A stretch of DNA of 64,000 bases from Janthinobacterium lividum (GTDB lineage Bacteria; Pseudomonadota; Gammaproteobacteria; Burkholderiales; Burkholderiaceae_D), in assembly GCF_023509035.1 (NCBI RefSeq), contig NZ_CP075583.1:1798001-1862000 (forward strand). Reading direction: 5' to 3'. The notes beneath the pieces were generated by a model. The model was not told the DNA's origin and searched no databases. It saw nothing but the letters and a program-made list of their open reading frames with translations. Below, in pieces: positions 36,935-46,262 of this stretch. Numbering within the stretch: the first letter of the stretch is position 1; every line of letters starts with the position of its first letter. The position numbers and the translations under genes are program-made.

Positions 36935-38377
36935 ATGCAGCAGACCCCGATTCGATCCTTCCTCTGCGCGCTGGCGCTGGCCGCCGGCATGCTTCCTGTC
37001 GCGCAGGCGACCAGTGCTGTGTTGCCGGCCACCATGCGCCTCGATTACCAGCACAGCGGCAATGCGCTGGGCGAACATTATGCGGTCGAGCGCGTGCTGG
37101 TCGAGCCCCTGCCATGGCCGGGCAATCCGGCGCGCCCCATCGACGACAGCAACCGTGGCAACAACCTGCTGGAAGTGGTCGATATCAAGTCGGGCAAGGT
37201 GCTGTACTCGCGCGGCTTTTCCACCATCTTCGGCGAGTGGGCCAGCACGGATGAAGCGAAAACCACCACGCGCGCCTTCCAGGAATCCGTGCGCTTCCCG
37301 CAGCCCGAGCATCCCGTGCGCGTGCGCATCCTCAAGCGTGACGAGCGCGGTCTGTTTTCCGTGGTGTGGAGCACCGATGTTGACCCTGCCGCGCAGGACG
37401 TGATCCGCAAGCAGCCGCCGGCGCCCGTCAAGCCGATCCCGATCCGCATCAGTGGCCCGTCGTCCGGCAAGGTCGACCTCCTGATCATGGGCGATGGCTA
37501 TACGGCGGCCGAAATGGGCAAGTTCGAAGCGACGGCGCGAAAATTGGCCGAGCACCTGTTTACCGTCTCGCCATTTCGCGAGCGGGCCAATGACTTCAAC
37601 GTGTGGGCCATGGCTGCGCCGACCCAGGAGTCGGGCGTGTCGCGTCCCTCGACGGGCGTGCATCACGCCTCGCCGCTGGGTACGCGCTACGACATCTTCG
37701 GCAGCGAGCGCTATGTGCTGACGACGGACAACCGCGCCCTGCGCGACCTGGCGCAATATGCGCCGTATGAATTCATCGAAATCCTCGTCAACAACGATAC
37801 CTACGGCGGCGGCGGCATCTTCGGCCAGTTCAGCACGGCGGCGGCGAACAACGACTGGGCCAATTACCTGTTCGTGCATGAATTCGGCCACCATTTTGCC
37901 GGCCTGGCCGACGAGTACTACACCTCGCCCGTGGCCTATCAATCCAACGGTGAACGCCAGGAGCCGTGGGAGCCGAACGCCACGGCGCTGCGCGATCCGG
38001 CCAAACTGAAATGGAAGAACCACGTCAAGGCGGGCACATCGCTGCCGACGCCATGGCCGAAGGAGGCGTACGACAGCCATGCGCGCGAGTACCAGAAGCA
38101 GCGCGCGGCCCTGCGTGCGCAAAACCGCCCGGAAAGCGAGATGAGCGACTTGTTCAAGGCCGACCTGGCGTATACGCAGCAACTGTTCTCGAAGGCGCCG
38201 CAGCGCCATGCGGTGGGCGCCTTCGAGGGCGCCAACTATGAGTCGTCCGGCTACTACCGGCCGGAGATGCAATGCATCATGTTCGACCGCAGCGAGACGT
38301 TCTGCTCCGTTTGCCAAGATGGCATCAGCACCATCATCGACCTGTATTCGCGTCCCGCCGCGGCGCCGGCAAAATAA
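36935..38377 (+). CDS. Exported M64-family metallopeptidase (IgA peptidase M64 type)
   Basis: A 480-residue secreted zinc peptidase. Signal peptide MQQTPIRSFLCALALAAGML ... AQA; an N-terminal beta domain (about 25-160) and the M64 catalytic domain (KVDLLIMGDGYTAAEMGKFE, then NYLFVHEFGHHFAGLADEYY with HEFGH and the third ligand Asp/Glu in ADEYY). Two cysteines in ETFCSVCQDG near the C terminus are typical. The family was named for IgA cleavage, but environmental members have unknown targets. TAGGAATGAC precedes ATG 36935; a hairpin follows. Confidence 0.9.
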   Translation: MQQTPIRSFLCALALAAGMLPVAQATSAVLPATMRLDYQHSGNALGEHYAVERVLVEPLPWPGNPARPIDDSNRGNNLLEVVDIKSGKVLYSRGFSTIFGEWASTDEAKTTTRAFQESVRFPQPEHPVRVRILKRDERGLFSVVWSTDVDPAAQDVIRKQPPAPVKPIPIRISGPSSGKVDLLIMGDGYTAAEMGKFEATARKLAEHLFTVSPFRERANDFNVWAMAAPTQESGVSRPSTGVHHASPLGTRYDIFGSERYVLTTDNRALRDLAQYAPYEFIEILVNNDTYGGGGIFGQFSTAAANNDWANYLFVHEFGHHFAGLADEYYTSPVAYQSNGERQEPWEPNATALRDPAKLKWKNHVKAGTSLPTPWPKEAYDSHAREYQKQRAALRAQNRPESEMSDLFKADLAYTQQLFSKAPQRHAVGAFEGANYESSGYYRPEMQCIMFDRSETFCSVCQDGISTIIDLYSRPAAAPAK

Positions 38378-38408
38378 GACCGTTCATCTCTGTCCTGTCA
38401 TGCATGGT

Positions 38409-38438
38409 GGGCCATGCTGCAACGCAATAGCATGGCCC
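38409..38438 (+). terminator. Hairpin terminator after the M64 peptidase gene
   Basis: Perfect 10-bp stem GGGCCATGCT (38409-38418) with AGCATGGCCC (38429-38438), then CTTTCT. Weak T-tract but strong stem. Confidence 0.75.
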
Positions 38439-38618
38439 CTTTCTGCCTCTCCCCACAGTTTGCCTGTCGCCCCTGCCCAGCATCGCTTGCTTTTCAGGCA
38501 ATACCAATTGTCGCTGACGCACTCCCTTTTCTTCCCGCCAGCCCAGCGATGTTATTAAATAAGTACGTCCGCACGCTTGCCTGAAAAATATTTCATTTAG
38601 ATAATATTGCGGTAAAAT

Positions 38619-38632
38619 TTGATTTACATCAA
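38619..38632 (+). promoter_or_regulatory. FNR/ANR box, perfect consensus (distal)
   Basis: TTGATTTACATCAA matches the FNR consensus TTGAT-N4-ATCAA at every position. Centre at 38625.5. It lies in the 549-base AT-rich gap (38439-38987) ahead of fabI. The rest of that gap holds the second box (38661), possible -10 elements near 38714 (TATCTA) and 38725 (TGTAGAGT), and a 300-base leader without a convincing gene. Confidence 0.85.
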
Positions 38633-38660
38633 TGTTGCATTGCCGCAATCGCACTTATAG

Positions 38661-38674
38661 TTGACCTAGCTCAA
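38661..38674 (+). promoter_or_regulatory. FNR/FixK-type box (proximal)
   Basis: TTGACCTAGCTCAA is a perfect dyad (TTGA-C-CTAG-C-TCAA) fitting TTGA-N6-TCAA. Centre at 38667.5, exactly 42 bp from the distal box, four helical turns, so both sites face the same side. Position suits class II activation of a promoter starting near 38709-38725. Confidence 0.72.
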
Positions 38675-38987
38675 AAGCGTTATGCATGCGGATCGGACTC
38701 ATCGCGAATCACGTATCTAAATGCTGTAGAGTAATTTTCGCCCCGTACCAGTTCCCCGAAAACGCACTGGTGCGTGCCTCGAATTTCAGTGACGGAAGCC
38801 GATTCATGAAGATGCAGACCCCCGCGCCTGACGCGTGCAGTACCTTACATCCCCACACTCCCATCGCCTTGCCGTATGCGCGTGCCGGCGGCGTCACTCT
38901 GGCCATGTGCGCCTCCGCCATGCGCGCCGGCGCGGTGCGATCCGTGCATGCGGCCACGCCGTGGCCCGCCCTGCGTCCGGTCCAGGC

Positions 38988-39773
38988 ATGACGGCCGATT
39001 TGCGCCAGCACTTGCCTTTGCAGGGCAAGCGGGGCCTGGTGATCGGCATCGCCAATGCGCAAAGCATCGCCTGGGGCTGCGCCAGCGCACTGCGCGCGGC
39101 CGGCGCCGAACTGGCCGTGACCTGGCTCAATGACAAGGCCCGTCCACACGTGGAGCCGCTGGCGTTGCAACTGTCGGCGGCCATCATGGCGCCGCTCGAC
39201 GTGGCCGTTGCGGGCCAGCTCGAAGCGCTGTTCGCGCAGATCGAACGGCAGTGGGGGCGGCTCGACTTCCTCGTCCATTCCATCGCCTACGCGCCGAAGC
39301 AGGACTTGCATGGCCGCGTGACGGACAGTTCCGCCGACGGTTTTGCGCAGGCGATGGATATTTCCTGCCACTCCTTCATGCGCATGGCGAAGCTGGCCGA
39401 ACCGCTGATGCCGGACGGCGGCAGCTTGATGACCATGAGCTACCTGGGCGCGGAGGAAGTCATCGCCGACTATGGCCTGATGGGTCCCGTGAAGGCGGCG
39501 CTGGAGGCGTCGGTGCGCTACCTGGCCGCCGAACTGGGCCCGCAAGGCATCCGCGTCAACGCCATTTCGCCCGGTCCTTTGGAAACGCGTGCCGCTTCCG
39601 GCATCGCCCATTTCGACCGCCTGATGGCCGACGCCATCGAACGCTCGCCCATGCGGCGCCTGGCCACCATCGAGGACGTGGGCGCGCTGTGCGCCTTCCT
39701 CGCCGGCGACGGCGCGCGCGCCATCACGGGCGGCACCTTATATGTCGATGGCGGCTACAACATTCTGAATTGA
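38988..39773 (+). CDS. fabI: Enoyl-[acyl-carrier-protein] reductase (FabI type)
   Basis: NADH-dependent reductase of the fatty-acid elongation cycle. The 261-residue SDR has the FabI nucleotide motif GLVIGIANAQSIAWGCA and the active-site pattern SYLGAE ... DYGLMGPVK (the Tyr-x6-Lys pair), with C-terminal ITGGTLYVDGGYNI. ATG 38988 is the end of an ATGA junction with a short, non-conserved upstream frame. As the first gene after the tandem FNR boxes it is unlikely to be the housekeeping copy; a second fabI is expected elsewhere in the genome. This point is inference. Confidence 0.9.
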   Translation: MTADLRQHLPLQGKRGLVIGIANAQSIAWGCASALRAAGAELAVTWLNDKARPHVEPLALQLSAAIMAPLDVAVAGQLEALFAQIERQWGRLDFLVHSIAYAPKQDLHGRVTDSSADGFAQAMDISCHSFMRMAKLAEPLMPDGGSLMTMSYLGAEEVIADYGLMGPVKAALEASVRYLAAELGPQGIRVNAISPGPLETRAASGIAHFDRLMADAIERSPMRRLATIEDVGALCAFLAGDGARAITGGTLYVDGGYNILN

Positions 39774-39783
39774 CTGGAAGAAA

Positions 39784-41235
39784 ATGATCATGGCTGTCTC
39801 CGTTTTGCCCTCCTGCGCCCGAGTAGCGGCGCTGGCCGCCAGCCTGCTGCTGGCCGGCTGCGCCTCGATGGCGCCGCCGTTTGCGCCACCGCCGCTGCCC
39901 GTGGCGGCGCAGTATCCGGAGACGGATCCGCCCGGCGCGCAGGCGCCCGACGTCGCCTGGCAAGCCTACTTTGCCGACCCGCGCCTGCAGGCGCTGATTG
40001 CGCAGGCGTTGGCCAGCAACCGCGATATCCGCATCGCTGCCCTGCGCGTGGAAGAGGCGCGCGCCGCGTATGGCATCCAGCGCGCCGAACAATTTCCCAC
40101 CATCGCGCTGGGCGCCTCCGGCAGCCGCGCGCGCGTGCCCGGTGACCTGAGCGTGACGGGCCGCCCCATGACGAGTGCGCAGTACCAAACGGGCTTGAAC
40201 GTGAGCGCCTGGGAGCTCGATTTCTGGGGCCGCGTGCGCAGCCTGAAGGACAGCGCGCTGCAAACCCTGCTGGCCAGCGACGAGGCGCGCCGCGCCGTCG
40301 GCGTGGCCCTGGTGGCGCAGGTGGCCAATGGCTACCTGGGCTTGCGCGAACTCGATGAACGGGTGGCGCTGGCGCGCGCCACGGTCGACAGCCGGGCCGA
40401 ATCGCTGCGCATCTTCACGCGCCGATTCGAGGTGGGTTCGATTTCCAAGCTGGACCTGACGCAGGTGGAAACCTTGCTCAGCCAGGCCTTGTCGCTGTCG
40501 GCCCAGCTGGAACAGGCGCGCGCCGTGCAGGCGCACGCGCTGGCCCAACTGGTGGGCGGCCCCGTCGACCTGACGCCTGACACGCGCCGCTTCGACGACG
40601 CCAGCGTGCTGCAGCCACTGCATGCGGGCCTGCCCTCGGCTTTACTCACGCAACGTCCCGACCTGATCGCGGCCGAACATCAGCTGCGTGCCGCGCAAGC
40701 CAATATCGGCGCCGCGCGCGCCGCCTTCTTCCCGACGATTTCGCTGACGGCGGCCTACGGCACGGCCAGCGCGGAATTGAACGGCCTGTTCGATTCTGGC
40801 AGCGGCGCCTGGAATCTCGCGCCGCGCCTGGTGCTGCCGATCTTTGACGCAGGCCGCCTGCGCGCCAATATGGACCTGGCCGAGGTACGCCGCGACGTGG
40901 CCGTGGCCAACTATGAAAAGAGCGTGCAGGGCGCCTTCCGCGAAGTGGCCGACGCGCTGTCGAACCGGCGCTGGCTGGCGCTGCAGGTCGACATCGGCAA
41001 GACCACCCTGGCCGCGCAGAGCGAACGGGCGCGCCTGGCCAAGCTGCGCTACGACAACGGTGCCGCGCCCTACCTGGAAGTGCTCGATGCGCAGCGCGAC
41101 CTGCTGACTGTGGAGCAGCAACTGGTGCAGACGCGCCGCGCGCTGCTCTCGAGCCAGGTCAGCCTGTATGCGGCGCTGGGCGGCGGCGTACTTGCCAACA
41201 CCTCCGCCAGCTCCGTCGCCGCTTCCACCCACTAA
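39784..41235 (+). CDS. Outer-membrane efflux lipoprotein (TolC/NodT-OprM family)
   Basis: Outer-membrane channel of a tripartite pump, 483 residues. Lipobox LLLAGCAS places the lipid at Cys near residue 25. Two OEP repeats (about 70-260 and 270-470) with coiled-coil signatures LIAQALASNRDIRIAALRVE, NVSAWELDFWGRVRSL, RRFEVGSISKLDLTQVE, QRPDLIAAEHQLRAAQANIG and LPIFDAGRLRANMDLAE. ATG 39784 is used; ATG 39790 is equally good. It lies between fabI and the HlyD gene on one strand, suggesting co-expression. Confidence 0.93.
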   Translation: MIMAVSVLPSCARVAALAASLLLAGCASMAPPFAPPPLPVAAQYPETDPPGAQAPDVAWQAYFADPRLQALIAQALASNRDIRIAALRVEEARAAYGIQRAEQFPTIALGASGSRARVPGDLSVTGRPMTSAQYQTGLNVSAWELDFWGRVRSLKDSALQTLLASDEARRAVGVALVAQVANGYLGLRELDERVALARATVDSRAESLRIFTRRFEVGSISKLDLTQVETLLSQALSLSAQLEQARAVQAHALAQLVGGPVDLTPDTRRFDDASVLQPLHAGLPSALLTQRPDLIAAEHQLRAAQANIGAARAAFFPTISLTAAYGTASAELNGLFDSGSGAWNLAPRLVLPIFDAGRLRANMDLAEVRRDVAVANYEKSVQGAFREVADALSNRRWLALQVDIGKTTLAAQSERARLAKLRYDNGAAPYLEVLDAQRDLLTVEQQLVQTRRALLSSQVSLYAALGGGVLANTSASSVAASTH

Positions 41236-41253
41236 TTTGATCGCCCCGATACC

Positions 41254-42331
41254 ATGAATGCTCAACTGAAGAAAAAACTCATCCCCGCGGCGCTGGTCGT
41301 GGCCGTTCTCGTGCTGGGTTATGTGGCCTGGCAAAAAATGCGTCCCACGGGACCTGGCGAAGGTTTTGTCAGCGGCAATGGCCGCATCGAAGCGACGGAA
41401 ATCGATGTCGCCACCAAGCTGGCCGGCCGGGTCAAGGAGATCCTCGTGCGCGAGGGCGACTTCGTCAAGGCGGGCCAGCCGCTGGCCACCATGCAGGTCG
41501 ATTCCCTGACTGCCCAGCGCGACGGAGCGCGCGCGCGCGCCAGCAGCAAGCGTCCGACGCCGTGGTCGGCGCGCAGGCGCAGGTGGCCGTGCGCGAGAGT
41601 GACAAGGCGGCCGCACTGGCCATGGTGGCGCAGCGCGAAAGCGAACTCGATGCGGCCAAGCGCCGCCTGGCCCGTTCCGAAACCCTGTCGAAAGAGGGCG
41701 CTTCCTCGGTGCAGGAACTCGACGACGACCGCGCCCGCGTGCGCAGCGTGGCCGCGGCCCTGAATGCGGCCAAGGCGCAGGTGACGTGCGGCGCAGGGCG
41801 GCCATCGACGCGGCCAAGGCGCAGGTGGTCGGCTCGCGTTCCGCCGTCGTCGCCGCCGAGGCGACCACGGCGCGCATCGATTCCGACCTGGCCGACGGCC
41901 AGCTGACGGCGCCGCGCGACGGCCGCGTGCAATACCTGGTGGCGCAGCAGGGCGAAGTGCTGGCGGGCGGCGGCAAGGTGCTCAACCTGGTCGATCTGTC
42001 GGACGTCTACATGACCTTTTTCCTGCCCGAGACGGCGGCCGGCAAGGTGGCGATGGGCGGCGAAGTGCGCATCATCCTCGACGCGGCGCCCAACTACGTG
42101 ATTCCGGCAACGATCTCGTTTGTCGCCGCCAGCGCGCAGTTCACGCCGAAGACGGTGGAAACGGCCAGCGAGCGCCAGAAGCTGATGTTCCGCGTCAAGG
42201 CGCAGATCAGCCGCGAGCTGCTGCAAAAGCACCTGGCCCTGGTGAAAGTGGGCTTGCCCGGCGTGGCGTGGGTGCGTCTCGATGCAAAGCAGGCATGGCC
42301 CGCTGAACTGACGACGAAGGTTCCGCAGTGA
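41254..42331 (+). pseudogene. HlyD-family membrane fusion protein (YhiI-like) broken by two frame changes
   Basis: Periplasmic adaptor between the ABC exporter and the OMF channel. N-terminal anchor (MNAQLKKKLIPAALVVAVLV), then biotinyl-lipoyl domain (GNGRIEATEIDVATKLAGRV, REGDFVKAGQPLA). The frame is lost in the GC run at 41527-41541, resumes as QQQASDAVVGAQAQV (coiled coil) in the next frame, changes again near 41786-41798 (extra G in TGCGGCGCAGGG), and resumes as [17 protein letters not shown] ... [20 protein letters not shown] to 42331. All segments look conserved, so two small indels, not decay, explain the break. Intact length would be about 355 residues. Stop overlaps the next gene (GTGA). 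Confidence 0.8.
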
Positions 42332-45084
42332 CCATGGATGTGAACAATTTCGTCGTCAGCATCCGGGGCGTCAGCCAGCATTACGGCAAGACGGTGGCGC
42401 TAGCCGCCATCGACCTCGACGTGCCGGCCGGCCGCATGGTGGGCTTGATCGGGCCCGATGGCGTGGGCAAATCGAGCCTGCTGTCGCTGGTGGCCGGCGC
42501 GCGCGCCGTGCAGCAGGGCAGCGTCATGGCGCTGGGCGGCGACATGCGCGATGCGCGTCACCGCGACGACGTCTGTCCCCGCATCGCCTACATGCCGCAA
42601 GGCCTGGGCAAGAATCTGTACCCGACCCTGTCGGTCGAGGAAAACCTCCAGTTTTTCGCGCGCCTGTTCGGCCATGACGCGGCCGAACGCCGGCGCCGCA
42701 TCGACCAGCTGACCCGCAGCACGGGTCTGCAGCCCTTCCTGGCGCGCCCGGCGGGCAAGCTGTCGGGCGGCATGAAGCAGAAACTGGGCCTGTGCTGCGC
42801 GCTGATCCACGATCCCGACCTGCTCATTCTCGATGAGCCGACCACCGGCGTCGATCCACTGGCGCGCGCCCAGTTCTGGGACCTGATCGCCGGCATCCGC
42901 GTGCAGCGTCCGCAAATGAGCGTGATGGTGGCCACCGCCTACATGGACGAGGCGCAGCGCTTCGACTGGCTGGTCGCCATGGATGATGGCAAGGTGCTCG
43001 ATACGGGCACGCCGGCCGAACTGCTGGCGCGCACGGACAGCAGCAACCTGGAAGCGGCCTTCATCAAGCTGCTGCCCGAAGCCAAGCGCGCGGGGCACCA
43101 GCCCGTGGTGATCACGCCGCTGGACGCAGCCAGCGCGCAGGACGTCGCCATCGAGGCGCAAGACCTGACCATGCGCTTCGGCGATTTCACGGCCGTCGAC
43201 CATGTGAATTTCCGCATCGGCCGCGGCGAGATCTTCGGCTTTCTCGGCTCTAACGGCTGCGGCAAGTCGACCACCATGAAGATGCTCACGGGCCTGCTGC
43301 CGGCCACGGAAGGCAAGGCCTGGCTGTTCGGCAAGGAAGTCGATTCCAACGATATCGACACGCGCCGCAGGGTCGGCTACATGTCGCAGGCCTTCTCGCT
43401 GTACAGCGAGCTGACGGTGCGCCAGAATCTGGTGCTGCACGCGCGCCTGTTCCACGTGCCCGCCAGCGAAATCGACGCCCGCATCGACGAGATGGCGCAG
43501 CGCTTCGACTTGCGCGCAGTGATGGACGACTTGCCCGACAGCCTGCCGCTGGGCATACGCCAGCGCCTGTCGCTGGCCGTGGCCATGGTGCACAAGCCGG
43601 AAATGCTGATCCTCGACGAGCCGACGTCCGGCGTCGACCCCATCGCGCGCGACAATTTCTGGCGCCTGATGATCGAGCTGGCGCGGCGCGACCGCGTCAC
43701 CATCTTCATTTCCACCCACTTCATGAACGAGGCCGAGCGCTGCGACCGCATCTCGCTGATGCATGCCGGTAAAGTGCTGGTCAGCGATGCGCCGGCCGAA
43801 CTGGTGCGCAAGAAGGGCGCGCCATCGCTGGAAGCGGCCTTCATCGCCTATCTGGAAGAGGCGGGCGGCGGCACGGCGCCGGCGGCGCAGGAAAGCGAGG
43901 CGCCCCCACAGAAGGCGGATGCGACCGCGCCACAGCAGGAACACCGGCAGCAGCGCAGCCGCTTCAGCCTGGGGCGCATGCTCAGCTACATGTGGCGCGA
44001 AACCCTGGAACTGCGGCGCGACCCCGTGCGCCTGACCCTGGCGCTGGGTGGCTCCGTGCTGCTGCTGTTCGTCATCGGCTTCGGCATCAGCCTGGACGTC
44101 GAAGACCTCAGTTATGCGGTACTTGACCACGACCAGACGACCCTGAGCCAGAATTACACGAACAACCTGGCCGGTTCGCGCTACTTCGTCGAGCGCCCGC
44201 CGCTGCGTGACTATGCCGATATCGACCGGCGCATGCGCAGCGGCGAACTGTCGCTGGCCATCGAGATTCCGCCCGGCTTCGCGCGCGACGTGCAGCGCGG
44301 CGCGCCGGCGCAGGTGGGCGCATGGATCGACGGCGCCATGCCGATGCGCGCGGAAACCGTGCAAGGCTACGTGCAAGGCATGCATCAGCTGTGGCTGGCC
44401 GACCAGGCCTTGCACCGCTATGGCATCACGATGAGCAACCCCGTCGCCATCCAGACGCGCTACCGCTACAACCCGGACGTGAAAAGCCTGCCCGCCATGG
44501 TGCCGGCCGTGATTCCCTTGCTGCTGCTGATGCTGCCGGCCATGCTGGCGGCGCTGTCCGTGGTGCGCGAAAAGGAACTGGGCTCCATCATCAACCTGTA
44601 CGTGACGCCCGTCACGCGCCTGGAATTCTTGCTCGGCAAGCAGGTGCCGTACGTGCTGCTGGCCATGCTCAATTTCGTCCTCATGGCGCTGCTGGCGGTT
44701 ACCGCCTTCGGCGTGCCGATCAAGGGCAGCTTGCCGACCCTGATCGGCGCCACATTCATCTTCAATATCTGCGCCACCGGCATCGGCCTGTTCGCCTCGA
44801 CGTTTACGCGCAGCCAGATCGCGGCCCTGTTCGTGACCATGATCGGCACCATGATCCCGGCCATCCAGTTTTCCGGCCTGCTCAATCCCGTCTCGTCGAT
44901 GGAAGGCGTGGGCAAGGCCATCGGCCTGATGTACCCGGCCACGCACATGCTCAATATCAGCCGGGGCGTGTTCAACAAGGCGCTGGGCTTTGGCGACCTG
45001 CACGCCTCGTTCTGGCCCCTGCTCGTCGCCATTCCCGTGATCCTCGGCGTGACGGTGGCGCTGCTGAAGAAACAGGAGTCGTAA
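42328..45084 (+). CDS. Fused double-ATPase/ABC-2 permease exporter subunit (RbbA/YhiH-like)
   Basis: A 916-918-residue fusion. ATPase 1 (about 8-250; Walker [10 protein letters not shown], signature [10 protein letters not shown], Walker [14 protein letters not shown]), ATPase 2 (about 275-510; Walker [10 protein letters not shown], Walker [14 protein letters not shown]), a charged linker (about 520-555) and an ABC-2 permease domain with six TM helices ([20 protein letters not shown] to the end). Note Ser rather than Thr in Walker A1 and the [10 protein letters not shown] signature in domain 2. This architecture is that of YhiH/RbbA paired with YhiI (HlyD) and YhhJ, as here. Start is GTG 42328 (GTGA overlap) or ATG 42334. 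Confidence 0.92.
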   Translation: MTMDVNNFVVSIRGVSQHYGKTVALAAIDLDVPAGRMVGLIGPDGVGKSSLLSLVAGARAVQQGSVMALGGDMRDARHRDDVCPRIAYMPQGLGKNLYPTLSVEENLQFFARLFGHDAAERRRRIDQLTRSTGLQPFLARPAGKLSGGMKQKLGLCCALIHDPDLLILDEPTTGVDPLARAQFWDLIAGIRVQRPQMSVMVATAYMDEAQRFDWLVAMDDGKVLDTGTPAELLARTDSSNLEAAFIKLLPEAKRAGHQPVVITPLDAASAQDVAIEAQDLTMRFGDFTAVDHVNFRIGRGEIFGFLGSNGCGKSTTMKMLTGLLPATEGKAWLFGKEVDSNDIDTRRRVGYMSQAFSLYSELTVRQNLVLHARLFHVPASEIDARIDEMAQRFDLRAVMDDLPDSLPLGIRQRLSLAVAMVHKPEMLILDEPTSGVDPIARDNFWRLMIELARRDRVTIFISTHFMNEAERCDRISLMHAGKVLVSDAPAELVRKKGAPSLEAAFIAYLEEAGGGTAPAAQESEAPPQKADATAPQQEHRQQRSRFSLGRMLSYMWRETLELRRDPVRLTLALGGSVLLLFVIGFGISLDVEDLSYAVLDHDQTTLSQNYTNNLAGSRYFVERPPLRDYADIDRRMRSGELSLAIEIPPGFARDVQRGAPAQVGAWIDGAMPMRAETVQGYVQGMHQLWLADQALHRYGITMSNPVAIQTRYRYNPDVKSLPAMVPAVIPLLLLMLPAMLAALSVVREKELGSIINLYVTPVTRLEFLLGKQVPYVLLAMLNFVLMALLAVTAFGVPIKGSLPTLIGATFIFNICATGIGLFASTFTRSQIAALFVTMIGTMIPAIQFSGLLNPVSSMEGVGKAIGLMYPATHMLNISRGVFNKALGFGDLHASFWPLLVAIPVILGVTVALLKKQES

Positions 45085-45088
45085 GCGT

Positions 45089-46214
45089 ATGCGCCACCTT
45101 GAAAATATCTTCCGCCTGGGCGTGAAGGAAATCTGGAGCCTGATCCGCGATCCCATGATGCTGATCCTGATTTTGTATACCTTTACGCTGGCCATCTACG
45201 TGGCCGCCACGGCCAAGCCGGAAACCCTGCACATGGCGTCGATCGCCATCGTCGACGAGGATGGCTCGCCCCTGTCCGGGCGCATCGCCTCGGCCTTCTT
45301 CCCGCCGCAGTTCACGCCGCCAGCCATGATCAACCAGAGCCAGGTCGATGCGGGCCTGGACGCGGGCCAGTACACCTTCGTGCTGACGATACCGCCCAAG
45401 CTGCAGGCCGACGTGCTGGGCGGGCGCCAGGCGGAACTGCAGTTGAACGTCGACGCGACGCGCATGAGCCAGGCCTTCAGCGGCAGCGGTTACATCCAGC
45501 AGATCGTCGCCGGCGAGGTGTCCGAATTCGCCAGACGCTACCGGGGTGCGACCGTCTCGCCGGTGGAGCTGGTGATGCGCGCGCGATTCAATCCATCGCT
45601 GAGCCAGGCGTGGTTTGGCTCGCTGATGGAAATCATCAACCAGGTGACGATGCTGTCGATCATCCTCACCGGCGCGGCCCTGATACGCGAGCGCGAACAC
45701 GGCACCATCGAACATTTGCTGGTGATGCCCGTGACGCCGGCCGAGATCATGCTGGGCAAGGTCTGGTCGATGGGCCTGGTGGTGCTGCTGGCCGCCGCCC
45801 TGTCGCTGAACCTGGTGGTGCGCGGCATGCTGCACGTGCCGATCGAAGGCTCGATCGCGCTATTCCTGTGCGGCGCGGCCCTGCACCTGTTTGCCACCAC
45901 CTCGATGGGTATTTTCCTCGCCACCGTGGCGCGCAGCATGCCGCAGTTCGGCATGCTGCTGATCCTCGTGCTGCTGCCGCTGCAGATGCTCTCGGGTGGC
46001 AGCACGCCGCGCGAAAGCATGCCCGAACTGGTGCAGAACATCATGCTGATCGCACCGACCACGCATTTCGTCGAATTGAGCCAGGCGATCCTGTACCGGG
46101 GCGCCGGCATCGACGTGGTGTGGAAACCGTTCCTGGCCTTGCTGGCCATCGGCACGGCCCTGTTTTACCTTCGCTCTGGCGCGCTTTCGCAAGACCATCA
46201 GCCAGATGGCGTAG
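45089..46214 (+). CDS. ABC-2 permease (YhhJ-like), frameshifted at its last codons
   Basis: Second permease subunit of the exporter. The N-terminal TM helix (MMLILILYTFTLAIYVA), an extracytoplasmic domain (about 45-170), then five TM helices with IREREHGTIEHLLVMPVTPAEIMLGK and MLSGGSTPRESMP, standard for YhhJ. Four T at 46163-46166 shift the frame into a long tail overlapping the next gene; with three T the protein ends ALFTFALARFRKTISQMA at TAG 46214, the normal family terminus, seven bases before a terminator. Intact length is about 374 residues. Confidence 0.88.
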
Positions 46215-46220
46215 CCCCCG

Positions 46221-46245
46221 CGCCGGAATGGTCCGGCGTTTTTTT
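46221..46245 (+). terminator. Terminator after the ABC exporter genes
   Basis: CGCCGGA (46221-46227) with TCCGGCG (46232-46238), loop ATGG, then seven T. It would make the downstream DUF3141-pta-ackA genes partly independent of the upstream promoter. Confidence 0.9.
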
Positions 46246-46262
46246 GCATGAAAAGGATAGCC

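Noticed and set aside
38806..38991. 61-codon frame ending in an ATGA overlap with fabI
   Set aside because: No ribosome site or conserved pattern; Ala/Pro-rich composition expected from GC. Could be a leader peptide but not supported.
42400..45195. 931-codon open frame opposite the ABC fusion
   Set aside because: Antisense shadow; His/Gln/Arg-rich composition with no motif.
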